Part shown: positions 18,856 to 32,900 of the stretch, piece by piece | Layout: each line of letters begins with the position of its first letter | Position numbering within the stretch: position 1 is the stretch's first letter | Assembly (NCBI RefSeq): GCF_000365145.1 | Contig: NW_008481811.1 | Coordinates: 558,001 to 622,000 of the forward strand | Length of the DNA: 64,000 bases | Direction: 5' to 3' | DNA from: Cyphellophora europaea CBS 101466 | Taxonomy: Eukaryota > Ascomycota > Eurotiomycetes > Chaetothyriales > Cyphellophoraceae | The notes under the pieces: model-generated | Seen by the model: the letters and a program-made list of their open reading frames with translations, nothing else | The model's database searches: none | What the model was told of the DNA's origin: nothing | Made by a program: the position numbers and the translations under genes

Positions 18856-19741
18856 TGCTTGAAAGTCCAACTAGCTCATTTGACCCTGCTGGGGCCATAT
18901 ATACGACAATAGAATCAGACCTTTCGCGATGAAATTCCACCCCAATAACAAATCCCACCCTGCACTAACACCATGGCGGGGTACTCTGATATGCGCGTAG
19001 GCTACCTAGGTAGATTGTAGTGGTGCCTCGATTCGGTATTGACTGCATTCTCCCCCTGTTCAGGTGACACACAAGCTTCCACACAAGCTTCTTAAGTGTA
19101 ACCTTGACGCGGACCCGTCGTCCGGGGGGGCCACAGCTTATCCCCATATCTCCCCGATGGTTTTTCACCAAATCCCTACCACAGCACTACCGAATGAGTT
19201 CGTGTCTTACCCACCACATCTAAGCAGAATCCCATTTCTACTCAAAGATGCAGGTAATACCAAACCCCCTCGTCAAGTCATCTCACGTCAAGGCGCATGG
19301 ACAGCCGGAATCGACTCGGACTAGCCCAAGTACCAACCGTACTCCCCTTCCCGCACCATCCACAAATAAACCCTTGCCCCCCCAGCTCGAGAACGCAACC
19401 TCGCCGAACAGACCGCCCCGCCCCGCCCCAATCCTGGCATCCTGCTTCGTTGCAAGCTGGCGATTAGACCTAGTCACCCCAGAATTCCTAGCGCCCACGT
19501 ATCCTCTTCGACGGGTCAGGCGGCTCTTTTTGCACTTTTGCACTTTTGCAACGTCGCATTTCCCCCCCCCCAAATTCCCACACGGAAGCCCACGTAACCA
19601 TTACCCAAAGCAGATTAACACCGCCCCTCTAAGAACAGCCGAGACGGCTTCTCAAGTGTCAAGCACTGGGGGAAAGGAAGTAGCGCTGCCCGCCACCCTG
19701 TTGGCTTAATCTAGGCTCTGCACCTGTAGTATATAGACGGC

Positions 19742-19776
<35 letters not shown>

Positions 19777-20170
19777 TGGCCGCCTGGTTGCCGAGAATAA
19801 GGCTTTTGTGGCTTTTCCTTCTCGTGTTGCCCTGCACTGCTCACAACGTTCTGATTTCGAGTGACAGCTAGCTACCGTTGTCTCCTGCTGCCTTCGCCAG
19901 CCTACACGGTTTACGCCTCTCGTCGAACAAGGACTGTTGCGACCACAGACCACAGACTACAGCCGTTCTCTCAGACGCGATCCTCGCGCCTGTACGAACC
20001 GAATACGCCAACCATCCTCCATCGCCCGCTCCTGGCAACTCTCCCAACGGCCTCTTCACACCCTGTGAAGACTCACTACCACCAGACTAAGCCCAACCGT
20101 CCATACATATCCCCAACAATCCAACTCAGCCACCAAACCCCCCAATCGATCAGCCAGCCAGCCAGCCATC
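18856..20170. other. Intergenic region and leader of the PPxY protein gene
   Basis: 1.3 kb. It is pyrimidine- and C-rich with short low-complexity open frames and no recognised gene. It contains a CTG repeat (19745-19774) and, near 20101-20170, a CCA/CAG-rich stretch immediately upstream of the ATG that looks like a 5' untranslated leader. Confidence 0.45.
19745..19774. repeat. (CTG)10 trinucleotide repeat
   Basis: Ten exact CTG units about 400 bp upstream of the ATG at 20171. Whether it is transcribed as part of a long 5' leader cannot be told from sequence. Confidence 0.95.
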
Positions 20171-20607
20171 ATGGGCCTCTCCAAAGCCGCCATAATCCCC
20201 ATCGCCTCCCTCTCCGCCATCGTCGGCGTCTCCGTACGTCAAACCCTCTCTTCTTCCACACCCCCCCTCCCCTCTCCTCCCTGGCCCATTCCTTTGCTTT
20301 ATCCGCTTTTCGCCTCCCTCCTAACACCTCCTGCAACCAGATCCTCTTCATCCTCTGGTGGTTCCCCCGCACCTGGACCAAAGGCAACGAAGACGAGCGC
20401 CGCATCATCGATGCCGAGCGCCAGACCCGCGACGCCTACCTGGCCCGAGTGCGCGCCGAGCAACAACAACAACAACAGGCCGCCGGCGTGAACCGCCCCG
20501 AAGACGGAAGTGGTGATGGTGAGGACGGGAAACCACCCGTCTATGTCCCTGCCGCGGCGGCGGGGCCGCCGCCGGGGTATCGGCCGCCTGTGGCTGGGCT
20601 GGGATGA
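20171..20607 (+). CDS. Small single-pass membrane protein with two PPxY motifs
   Basis: Exons 20171-20233 and 20341-20607, intron 107 nt (GTACGT...CAACCAG); 109 aa. Residues about 6-29 form one hydrophobic helix that spans the exon junction (IIPIASLSAIVGVS + ILFILWWFP), followed by RTWTKGN. Next come a charged helix (EDERRIIDAERQTRDAYLARVRAEQ), six glutamines, and a Pro/Gly/Ala tail with PPVY (86-89) and PPGY (98-101). PPxY motifs bind WW domains, notably of Rsp5/Nedd4 ubiquitin ligases, and several yeast Rsp5 adaptors are small membrane proteins with such tails. I recognise no named family, so the adaptor role is inference. The frame also reads through the intron upstream, but only the spliced form gives the helix. 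The gene is convergent with MDN1. Confidence 0.72.
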
Positions 20608-20978
20608 GGTTTGCAGTGCGAAAGGGAAGGGGAAGGGAAGGAAGGGTAAGGCAGGGGGGTACGCAGACGGGTGAGGCTGTGCAGTGTGTTGAAGTATTGG
20701 CTGTGAATTAGCGAGCGCGAATTGGCAGAATCTGGTTCCAGATACGAAGAAGGAAGGAGAAGAGGCAGAGAGGAAGAGACCCAAGAGAGCTGGAAACTCA
20801 CCAAGACGGCGACCACGAATTATTACATTGAACAGCGTTCTGCATGCCCTACTCATCCAGTCTCACCCTCCCTCGATCATCATCCCCATCCCCATCTTTT
20901 TTCTAATTCCTATTCCTATTCCGATCCCGATCCCCACGACAAAACTCCCAAACCCAGCAAATCCCTTTTCCTCACTCA
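20608..20978. other. Short space between convergent genes
   Basis: 371 bp of G/A-rich then C/T-rich sequence between the PPxY protein gene and the MDN1 stop. It presumably holds both 3' untranslated regions. Nothing else is seen. Confidence 0.5.
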
Positions 20979-23900
20979 TTAACGGCCCTCAACCTCAGCA
21001 AACCACCCCCTCAAACACCGCCCCAACACACCAGGCAACTCCCGAACATCCCTCACCACGAGGTAGTACTCGAACGGGAACCTCTCCAGGTACCGGCGCG
21101 TGACCACCTTCATCTGCCCGTCCGGCCCTTCCTCAAACACCGCCTCCTTGAGGTCGAGGATACTCTCGCACGTGCGGTCCTGGTTGATTTCCCTCGACGC
21201 ATCCTGCCGCCCGCCGGTCGCAGTAGCAGCAGCAGCATCGGACGTGGTGACAAACCGCTGCCCCGAGCCAAGCGCCTTGTTGATATTGTCCAGGATGACA
21301 AAGACGATCATAACCCTCTCCTCCTTCGCCTGGCGCACCAACCTTCGGATCTCGTCATGGTCACTGCAATGCCCGTCCGACACAATGATCTGCAGCTGCC
21401 AGAGCTCGTCCCCGCCGCCCGGCGCCTTGAGCCTCGCGTCGCGGAGCATGTCCAAACTCTGCCTGACCAGTCGCCGAACATTCGTCCCTTGCTGGCGGAA
21501 CCCGAGTTTCTCAAAGACACTCACGCCCGCCTCACTGGACCACACGCTGCCGAACGGGTGCGCCACTGTGACCTTCTCCTGCTCGCCGAAGCCGACGACG
21601 CTCACCTCGCCAACCTCGAGCATGGCGAGCGACTTGCAGAGCAGCGCCGTCGTCTGCAGCGCCAGCAGATCCGCGCCGCTCTCCGCCATTGATTTTGAGT
21701 CATCCACCGCGAGCAAGATCTGGTAGTTTCGCTTGCTCGGCACGCTGCGCCGCATCCAGATCTTGTCGCGCTTGTAGCCCGAGGCGATGTACGGGATGAT
21801 CCGCTTGAGATTCAGGCGCTTGCCCGTGCGGAAATCGCCTCGCAGCTTCGTCGCAGTGGTTGGGTGGAGAATAAGGCGCAGCTGCTCCGTGAGAATGAGC
21901 GCGAATTGGTGCGTGATGGTGGAGCAGTAGTTCCACAGTTGAGCTGCATCGGCTGAGGAGGTAGGTGGCGAAGGCGGTGCGGTCTCAAGAGCCAACTGTT
22001 GGACTCCGTCAGCCGTGTCGGAAACGTCAGACTCATCGTTGACGCCCTCCTGGCCCCCCTGCTGGCGACGATGGTCTTGATCAGGAACAAAAGCACCATC
22101 CTCCCGCCTCTCAGCGCCTGCATTTGCATCCGCATTCGCCTGCAGCCGATTGAGCCGCTCCGTGGCCTGTTCTTGCTCCTCCTCGAGGTCCTGAATGTCC
22201 GGCATGGCGGAATCATCTTCCACCGGCGCCTCTTCATCCTGGATAGCCTTGCTCAAGTCCACGTTCTGCGTCTGTCCGGCGTCTGCGGCACCAAGTGCCT
22301 GAGCATCTCCCTCGTCCTCCTCCTCATCGAGATGCTCAAAGTCTGCATCCTTCATATCCAAATCGAAATCCTGCTCAGCCCTCGCCTCCTGCTTCTCTTC
22401 GGCGGGATCCAAAATCTCTCGCCGCTGATGCCACTGCTCGAGTACATCGGCCAATTTGCGCAGCGCCTCCTTCTGCTGCCGCTGTGGGTTGCTGTCGTCT
22501 CGGCCCCGACCACGCTCCACAACGCCCTTGCCAGACTCGCCCTGATCGTCATTGTCCGCAGAAGTGGCCCCTTGGGCCTGCTTGTCATCTTGTGCCTGCT
22601 CGACCTGGTTCTGACCTTCGGTGCTCTGCTCAGGATTGACGTCGTCTTGAAGCTGATTGGCGGCGCCCTTCTCACCGCCGTCCTGCTCGTCCACATCAAG
22701 CTGCATCTCACCATCGCGCTGCTCATGCTCCTGCTCTTGATCCTCAGCGCCTTCAGATAACTGATCCTCCACGATGTCATCATCCTGAGCCTTGCCCTCA
22801 ACATCGTCGTCCTGCTCGTCTTGCTCGCCGCCCTGCTCATCCGTCGCCTTCTGCTCCTCACGATCTGGTTGATCCACACTATCGATTTCCTCCGGCATAC
22901 CTTCATCCACTGGCGGCTGCTCAACGTCGCTTAACTCGTTCATCTCTTCATCATCTTCACCATCACTCTTGCCCTCTTCCTCGCCAGTAAGCTGCAACTC
23001 TTCCGGCAGCTCCAGAGCTTGCTCCTCCTGTAGATGAGGATCAGCATGTTCTGCCTCAGCCTTCCCCTCACCCGCCTGGTCATCTTCCTCGAGCTCCTCA
23101 CCAGCCTCACCTTCATCGACTTCTCCTTCATTCTCGCCCTCTTCTCGCTCTTCACCCGCTTCAGTCTGTTCTTGAGTCTTCTCACCCTGCTGCTTCTCGC
23201 CCTTCAACTCCTTCTCGTCCTTTTCACCCTCCTTCTGCGCCTCATCCCACATCTTTTCATCGACCGTATTCGGGTCAAGATCGTCCACGCTGCCGGTCTC
23301 CTCGTCCATGTCGCCTTCTTCACCTTCGCTCCCGCTCTCGTCGCCGTCCTCTTGTCTCTCGCCAGCATCACCCATCTGACCCTCGAGATCATCCGCACCC
23401 ATGTCGACAGCATCGTCAGCACCCTCAATCTCGTCCTCCTGATCCCCCTTTTCGCCTTGTGCAAATTCCGAGAGGTCCTCGTCCGCTCCGACATCCTTAC
23501 TGATATCCTCCGCGCCCTCACCCTCCCCCAGGCCCGTGCCGCTTTCGAGTTTACCAGCCTGTTCCTGACCGTCAGATGGCTCAGATGGAGTACAGAATCC
23601 TTCTCGAGCAACGGTAGCGAAGGTCTTCGCCAGGAAGCAGGCCACCTGTGTTGTCTGCACATGTACCGCCACTTGCTTGTCAATTGCGTGCTTTGAAATA
23701 AGGTAGAATTGCTCGAAAATCGGACTTGCAACCGCGACCAGCGAAGCGGCGAGCGGCAGGTTCTCATGCTGGAGATGCTGTAGGTTGTCGAGCGATCCAG
23801 AAAGCTTCTCCGCGATTTCAGGCAGATGCAGAGCTCGTATAGACTCCTTGAAGTGCTTGTCGTTCTGCACCAGCCAACCAGCATCCTCAGTATCCGCCAC

Positions 23901-26900
23901 AGCCCTCGATTTGACTGTGGTCAGTTGCTGCAATGCTACAAAGACTGTGTCGGTGGCGTCTCGAATGGTCCGATCGATGCTGTTGAGCGAGAGATGGTTG
24001 ATGCCAGCTGTCGTCGTGCCATTGACTGGTTCATCAGCTCGTACGGTCCATGGGAGAAGCTGGTCGATCAGATATCCAACATTCGGCTCCGATTCATGCC
24101 ATTGCTGAAAACTCACTCCGAGCTCCTGTAGCCGGTGCCAGATTTCTTGCTTCAGGTCCTCATTGCGTTGCGCCATAAGTCCGTTGGGATACGTCCGCAG
24201 TTCCGCGAATGCTTCCTTAAAACCACGAATGTCATCTGCAGCAGCTTGCAGGGTGCTGATCAGACTTTCAACGTCCAGCTTCCCAGCGTTAGCCTGGAAT
24301 TGCAGTACCTCCACAGCAAGTCCAAGGATTGATGGAAGCCATTTGAGCCTCAACCGAAGATCGGCGTCTCCTGAAACTTCTGTAGCAACGGTGCGAATCG
24401 ATGTTGGAGCAACACACAGATCCGACATCATCGATTGTACGTTCTTCAGCCGTTCCAAGTCGGCGTTGCACTTCAAAACCTCCTCTCGCTGTTTGATGCT
24501 GTGCGAGAGCAAGCCCTCGAGCAGACCGATGCCACGCCTTATCTCACCATCCGTGAGGTCCGGTGAATGCTCAGTCAACGCATTGCGAGCCGTGGGCATC
24601 GCGTCGAGGACTTCGTGGAAGGCTTGGTCGACCGTGGACGGCAGCAGTCTTACACTGCTCTGAGGCGTGACGGCCGAGAGTATAGCAGCGAGTGAAGCCT
24701 GTTGCTGCAATTCACCCGTCGCGAGATTCCGCCGAATGCCCATATGGGAGACGTCTTTGATGGTGTCAGCCAAGAGCCTACGCTTGCGTTCGCGCAAGTG
24801 CTTGACCAGTGCAGTATTCTCTTCGGTGAGCGTTGAGGGAGTCTCCTTTCTCAGCTCCTTGATGGACTTGCCAAGGTCTTCTCTGAAGCTGTTAAGTTCT
24901 AGTCGGACATCCAGTGATCCCTCTTGTGCAGTGTATATCCGTCTCATGCCGGCAGCGGCTACCGTAGGGTTTCGCAGGCGCTCCGGTCGCAATTGCCATT
25001 CGAAGATTTTCTGGCTGCAAACTTCGAGTGCAGGTTGCAAGTTGCTTTGCTCCGGTGGAGGTACCTCACCCGCTGGTGCTGGCATCTCGTCTTGTAATTC
25101 TTCCGACTTGAGGCTGCTAATAGGTTGATTGAGAAGGGCGCGGTATTTCCTGACTATCTTGAACAGCTTGTGATGCGATCTCCGAGCACTGTCCTTCAGT
25201 GCCGTGACATTGGTGTCCTTCCAGCTGGCGAGCTTGATCTGTTCGGTGATCGCTTTCTCAAGGTCTGCTCGACTAGTCTGCATTGTCTTCTCGATGTGAC
25301 CGCCGTACCGTTCATAGTGCTGAACGATATTCGTTACACATGTTGCGATGGGGACAAGCTTGTCGTTCTCGCGACTGAGCTCCCGAAGCATGACCCCAAA
25401 GCCTTGAAGAAGAGTCAGCCGTGGAATATATTGACCCAGCGTCGCACTCCTCAGGAACTCCTCTAAAGTCTTGATAAGCTCATTGCAGTATGCATGGAGG
25501 TCGCCACCCTGATCAACAATAGCTCGTGAATTGTAGACGATAGACTCGTAGGCGATGAAGAACCATGAAGCAGCATTGTCGTCATGCTTTCTTTTCTCTA
25601 GGTCGAGCAAACTTGACCACGACGACAGCTCGAGTCGCCGCCAGCTAATGATCAGAGCTGTGATTTCTTCTACCAGTCCTAGCACAGACCACTCACGACT
25701 AGCGACGCTCTGCCACTGGGCGACGGCCTCAAGTAATTTCTCAGTCTTGGTGAGTAGTTTAGCCAACGGTTCGTTCAGCTTGAAGCTCATCAGCTCTTGA
25801 CAGATAGCGAGAACGTCCGTTGGAATGGCATGTTCAGGCCAGCGTGCCGCAAGCTCCCTGAAACGCTCTTCGACAGCCCGGAGCAGCTTCTGCAGTTGGC
25901 GCACCTCTCGGATGTTAGGATCAGCATATATGTTGAAAAGCTTGTCTCGGTCCAGCTCCTCCAGTAACTGCGTCTCCTTTTCCATCTGCAGGAGCATAGC
26001 AGGAAGGCTCTGACGCAAAGGGACCGAGATGCCATCCGCTCGGCGGCTGAGTTCTTGCAGCACTGAATGAACGTGATCGCGTACACTCGGGGCCGAGCTC
26101 GGGCTGCTACCGAAAAGTAGGTTGTGGCTGTAGGCCAGTTGTTGAGCAATGTTTCTGTTGTCGGTGGACACCCCAGGAGAGGCTTGCTCGTCCATCTCAA
26201 ACGCGTCTTCGAAGACAGGAAACAACTCTGCCATCTCTCGTTGTTCAGCATCGGTATCCTCATCCCCACCGCCTCGATATGCGTAGTATCGAGACTTGGT
26301 CTCAGCTTCGGCTTGGTCTTCTCTCAGCCGCTCCTTCCACTGTACGTAGAACGAATCGACGACGGTAAGATACTCATCGAGTCGGGCGCCGGTCTGCGCT
26401 ATTGAGCGCTTGCTCTCCAGAGCTGCGCCCAGTCCGAAATGACGGATCCACTCTAACCGCTCGAATTCACTCTTCTTCAGATTTTGCAGCGACCATTGTT
26501 CAACGCTGCGAGGCGTGGGCCCCATAAGAGGAAGATGGACAACAGCATTGGACACAGCCTTCTTCGGTCCGTGAGAGCCCTGACCGGAAACGACAAGCTC
26601 GATGCCGACGCCAAGGACCTGTAGTAGCTGCTTGACGGGCACGACGATATCGTCGTATGCACGATCAATCGAGTTGAGCCGTTCGCCAATGCGCTCTATG
26701 GCAGCCCTAAATTTGGTAGCTTCCGTATGGAATATCTCGGGATCATCACCACGAGACTCTCGCAGAAGGTCATGAACAGCTGTGCCCTGTAATACAGTCC
26801 GGATTATGAGCGAGAACTCCTCGTGCACTCTTGCGAGGCTTGACACCTTCGGACGTGCCACGAGCATGACATGGGGGGCAGGACCCAGAGCCTTCAGATC

Positions 26901-29900
26901 TTGCTCAAGCAGCCGACTTACAAGGCTAGAGTCCTGCCCTGAGGTCTTTTGGTTGAAATTGATCTGTGAAGCAATCCTCTGCTGAAGCTCAGCCCGTCTT
27001 GCTACATGCCTCTCAGATACAATTCGAGGCAATAGCGCTGGGTCGAATGGTTTGTCCGGAACAATGAGAGTTAGAGCGGCAGCAGCAAGATGGACAAGAG
27101 CTGTTCCAATACCATCCGCACGATGATCATGACAAGCCAAAAGGGCGATAGCTGGCCTGAAATGTGCATCGTAAATGTCGGCCAGCCACATATTCTGGCC
27201 TGAAGCAATGAAAACTCCCTCTGTTGTCAAGTTCGCCAGACGATCGAAATCAGAAGCCTCGGTCGAGTTGATGCAAGCACATGCCGTGTCAGAGAGCAAA
27301 TGCCGGTGACTGTCCAGCATTGCAGCGCAAACAGTTGTGGCACGCTTCGCAACTTCATCAAGCATGCTTCTTGTCATCAAGCTCGACGATGAGGCAAAGG
27401 TCTGCGCTATCTGCAGCAGCTCCTCTTTGAGATGATCGAGTGCCCGAATAGGCTGCAACTTGATTGTTGAGAGCTTTGAGAACACTTCAGATGCCAGATT
27501 GGTACCCTCTTCGTCCACCATGCCCTTTACCGCAGCGAGCTGTGCGAGAGCTTCCGATGCTTCATGCTTACCGTCAGATAGCGAGGCCATTTGCGACATG
27601 TCCTGTACGAAAGGGAGCAGCGAAAGCATCCTAGGGTTGGCTATGAGCACATGCCCAAGCTGGAGCCGACACAACAACTGCTCAAACACGTCAACAAAGT
27701 AGATCTTGGCTGCGTTGCCACTGACGGCCTGACGTTCGAGGTCCCCAATGCTTTCGGAAAACCTGGCCACAGCTTGATCTGCGCCGGGTAGGGCCCAGCT
27801 ACTGTTAGCTGCGTCGAGGAGTCTCATCTTGACCAGTCCCATATCGGCCCTCGACTGCGGCAGAGTCTCGATCGCTCGATCAAAGCGGACCAGAAGATCT
27901 TCGAGAGCCAGCTTGATCTCTAGCTGCTCTAGGCTTTCCGGTACTTGAGACCCCCAGCTTTCCCAGAAACGTTGCAACCCACGGCCATACTTTGACATCA
28001 CAAGATCGAAGTGCTGTAGGCTTTGTTGGAAGCCATGTGCTAATTGATTGTCACTCTGAAAAAGTTGCAGCGCAATGTCGTGGCCAATCTGCAGGTAGGC
28101 TTGTACGCGTGCGGGATCGACGCTTCTCTCATGTGCGAGATCAACGAAATCTAGCAAGAAATGCGCAACCGCTGTGACCGTGGACTTGCTCATATAACCC
28201 GTCGGCATTCCTTTCATGCCCTTCAAAGACCGAAAGAGTTGCTTGAGCAGAGCCTCCGCAAATGGGAAAACGGCGGGTGTGTCTGGAACTTTCGTCTTTT
28301 TCTTCTGTAACACAAGCGCGGAGCGATCCAACGCCGTGAGCTCTTTCATAACGAGCGAGCTTGCTCGCTGGACGGAATGGTCCAATTGCACAGAGACTCT
28401 TGTGAGATATTTGCGCAGCTGCCATTGATTAGCAGCGTCGCGCAGCTGTTCCAAACGAGATTGCTGGACACAACCGCCAAATAGTGGTTCATTGACAAGC
28501 AGAAACTGGGGCTGTGCATTGATCTGTGCAAGAGGGCCTTGATTTTCATCGGCCAAGGCCTGTAGCTGAACCGGTGTATCCCAAAAGCTGCTGGATGGTG
28601 TCAGCTGATGGCGAATGACTGGTTCCAGAGCCTTGAAGATGTCACTCGTGTTTTCCTCATTAGACGAAGCAGTGATCAGCTCCGCATCCTCAAAGGCAAT
28701 GTTGTCTGCGAAGGCGTGAAGGTGTGGCAGTTGTTCTTGTGCACAAAGGTCGCGTAAGCGGCTCATTTTCGATGCGACAGGATATGTCAAAGTTCTCGAC
28801 ATTCCCAAAGCCTCGTCACTTGAATCGAGGTAGACTTCAAGAGACCGATTCCGCATTGCTCGCGACAGTTCGCCACTCTTCGGATTCATGGTCAGGAAGA
28901 TCCGGAAGTTCGGGTGTGGTGTAATCGTCCGTACACCTCCGTCGCTGCCATGCTGTTCACTGATCACCAAATGTCCATCTGGCTCAAGTAGGGAATTGAG
29001 TCGGTCGAGGACAGAGGCATTACAGAGGTTTGCATTGTCGAGCACAACCCACGAGCCGCTTTGAATGGCGTCAATCAGTATACCATCATTCCACACAAAC
29101 TGGCTTCGACCGTCCTGGTCTGAGTTGAGAATCCCCTGCAGCTGCTTTATGCATCCTTCGATCTGTTCGTACTTCGCCAAGGAAGAGAGCGCTGACAGAA
29201 GCACTGCAGCGTCAACAAGTGGAGATTGACACATTTGCCATGCGCTCACGATCTCGCCCATGGGTACCTGAGAATTTGCTAGCATGAGTCCTTCTTGACA
29301 AGCTCGAGAGAGGATTCTCGATAGTTCACCCTTGACAGTTTCGAGGTCGCGCTTAGAATCATACTGTTCAAATCCGCCAAGCAGATCCATAGTGTCAATA
29401 TCAGCATTCATTGAAATCTCGACGAGCTCATTGCCGCTCACAGCAGCCAGGAACCTGATAAGCTCAGTCTTGCCACTGTCGGCGGGCCCAGTAACAATAA
29501 CTGGCCAGCCATGCTCCACAGCACTGATGATAGACTTGGCCTGAGGTAGCTGTTTTGGTCGGATGCTGAATAAAGTGCCGAGATGTTGGTCTGTAATTGA
29601 GCGTCTCAGTATCGCGGTACCAATCTGAAGCGCCTGGCTAGTAAGTCTGCTGTAGGAGCTCACAAAGGGCGGGTCACCTGTGACCTGCTTCTCCAGAATC
29701 GACAAGGGAGTCGCTTGCGCTACACTGCGAAAGCGTTGGCGAACCACGGTGTCGAAATGATACATGGGGTCGAACTTCGGTCGCTTCTCACAAAGTGCCA
29801 GCCAGCGACTCACATCTCGTAGATTGACTTCCCACGGGCCGCCTTGATAGAAAGCCGAGCCGTGTTGCATCAGATCATCAGCCGCCGCAACAGTTCGCAC

Positions 29901-32900
29901 AACCGTGGCAAGCTGACTCTCGCTAACATGAGGGTACTTCACACGGCAAATTGCCATCAAGTCCTGCTCCAGGAATGGGTCGGCGTACACAACCGTGAAG
30001 CGATTGACAAATGAAGCCGGCAAGCCTTTGCGACCACCACCCTGATGATGCGGATTCTGAGCAGCAAAGAGCTTAAAGCCAGGATGACAGGTAAAAGTCT
30101 TATCCAACTCGGCAATATACGCTTCCTTGCGATGGTCGAGACAAGAATTAAGCCCTTCAAGCACGGACTGCGAGGCCAGATTCATCTCGTCAAGCAGTAC
30201 CCACCCACCGGTCTGCATAGCTTGAAGTAACGGGCCGTCCTTCCAGGAGAATTTGCCTAGGCTCTCATTCTCGGACGGGGCGTCAGCACCGAAAAGGTCC
30301 ATAAGATCGGTCTGATCAGACAGGTTGATCCTTGTAAAGGGCTTGCCAACGGCTTGTGCCAATGCCGTGACGATCGCAGTTTTGCCGACGCCAGGATTAC
30401 CCTCCAGTAGAATCGGTCTATCGAGTTGTAGCGCACGGACAATCCGCATGGTGTTCTTGAGCGTGGTGGGTGCATCGAAAACCAGTTCTGGTGTCGAGAC
30501 CACAGCACCTGGTACCCGCTGTAATTGAAACGAGCCGACACCAATAGCATAATCGGAAGCAGTCAATGTTGGTCTAGCGTTGTACAAAGCCGTGACATCA
30601 ATCGAGCCGATTAGGCTCTGGAGAAAATCAATGCATAAGCGACGGGCGCTCGCCACATCGGTTGTGGTTGGAGTAGTCATGCCAGCGGGATTTGCACCGA
30701 GAGAGTCCACAAACACTAAGCCGGCTCCGTGGACAAAGGCCGCATCGAGACCAAGTTCAGGCACGGCGTTGACGAACTTCGCCCAGGTCAGCAAGTCGCG
30801 AAGCGGAATGGTCGTGTTGGCTGAGTTGTGGAAGGTTGATTTGAACCATGCAGTAAACGTGAGCATTAGTGGTGCAAGATGCTGACTGCTGTCGCCGAGT
30901 ACGGCCTTGACGATAGGCAGCACATCACCATCCTGAGAGAGAGGCGGCACCCAGATCTCGGTCATACGGTTCCTAAGAGCTGCAGATAGCTCTCGCTTGC
31001 CGTAGTCCCCGCCAGGATTCATGGTAGCCAGGAATTGAAAGTCGGGCCGGGCCACTACTACATTGTCAACTGACCCCTTCTCCGCGAGTACAAGTGTACG
31101 TGCAGGTTCGAGCACGCTATTGAGGCGTTCCAAAACGGAGTCATCGGCGAGCGAGATTTCGTCCAGCAAGAAATACTCGCCAATCTTCATAGACCGGACG
31201 AGGCTTCCATCGCTCCAAGCAAAAAGAGCTTGATATGCTCCGATGCTCAGCTTTGCTTTCAGCACCAATTCTGGATCTGCATTGGACTGATCGACCTGAG
31301 CAAAGCGTGCGATCATGTCATCAGCATCGAGTGCTGCAGTGTGAGCTCCGTTCATCTGGACACTCACAAGCGGCTGGACGCTTTCAATTACGTCCGCCGC
31401 CATCTGCGCTCTCGATCGAATTGGACGCTGCGAGCCAATCAGGTCGCCGGTCTCAGTGTTGGTGTGAGCGTTGTAGATATTCAGGGGCCTACCAAAGGCT
31501 GTCGCAACCACTTGACAAATCTGCGTCTTTCCGCAGCCAGTCTCTCCGACTAGCAATACCGGCTCTTTGTTCTTCAAGGCCTCCGAGACTAGGACGAACA
31601 GCCGTCGCATGGCTGTAGTCCACACGATGCCAGAAGTCTCGCGTATCGAGTCAGAGAGTGCACTAGTACCGTACAACGCTGCCTCATCAAGCTTGACCTT
31701 CATTGTCTCTTCTATCGCATTCTTGACAATTTCGCGTTCCGAGGCCTCCCTGACACGCTCTCCCAAGAGCATAAAGCCGTGCTGTGCAAGCTGCTGCCTA
31801 TCATCGACTGGTCTGGAAGCCCAACGGAATAGGTCACGGAGAGTGGCAAAGCTGTTTCGTTGCTCAAAGAGCCTGGAAGACTGGCGCTGGAGTGACAGCC
31901 GCTTGTACACCGCAACGATTTGAGTGCAGAAAGAAGGGGCGATTTGAGCACGTTCCCGCAGGATCACCTCGAGCTCATCCTCGGGGATGTCATCAAAGTG
32001 AATCTCCAAGAAGCGGTTGCGGAAGGCCCTGGACAAACGTTTGCGACCGCCATACATGCCTGCAGGGTTCTGCGTGGCGAAGAGCATGAAATTAGGATGA
32101 GGCCGGACAATTTCTTGAGTTTCTGGAATCAGGAGCTCGCGGTTATCGTCCAGTAGGCGATTGAGTGCCTCTAGGACATCACTTGGCGCAAGATTGAGCT
32201 CATCAAGCACAACCCAATAGCCCTGACGTAGAGCGTCGACGAGTACACCTTCCTTGAAGCGGAGCTTGCCGTCTATATCAGACATGTAGCTTCCGAGGTA
32301 TTCTTGCAAGTCGGTATGCTCGTGGTTGTTAATGCGGACGAACTTGTTGCCAGACAGCTTAGCTAAATACTCAACCATACTTGTTTTGCCAGCTGAGGTA
32401 GGTCCCTGCAGCAGAATTGGAAAGCGACGCATTGATGCGGCTCGTGCAAGATTCATCAGGTTCCTCTCCACAGAAGACGTGCGAATGTAATGCGGCTGTA
32501 GGTCAGGGCTCATCGGCCCCTTGCCAATGAGATGATGGCGGAACGCGATGAACTCACCTGGAGCATGCGCAAGCTTAGGTTGCTGAGCAAGAAATGACTT
32601 CACGTTCTTGACGTTCGAAAACAGATGCTTCTCAACGACAGGCAATGTCAGGGCTTCCGACTCTCGACTCAATGCTGTGAAGAAGCTCATCGCGAAACCT
32701 TCGTACATACTTCGCCGCAGACCATGACTTTTGCTGTGTTGGTTGACATACAGCAGACAACGTACCATGGAGCGAATACTGAAATGCGGAGCATCTCCAG
32801 CGCCGTCCGTCAGTCGGTGCTGTTGATTCAAGTGCTGAACTTCCTGATATGTCCGAGCCAGGTCTAATGCGGCTCGCTTGTCGCTGCCAAGGTTGTCGCC

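Noticed and set aside
21999..23696. Plus-strand frames of 253 and 220 codons resembling hydrophobic membrane proteins
   Set aside because: They are the complement of the midasin acidic region: GAG/GAC codons read as Leu/Val/Ile-type codons on the other strand. The minus-strand frame is the conserved one.
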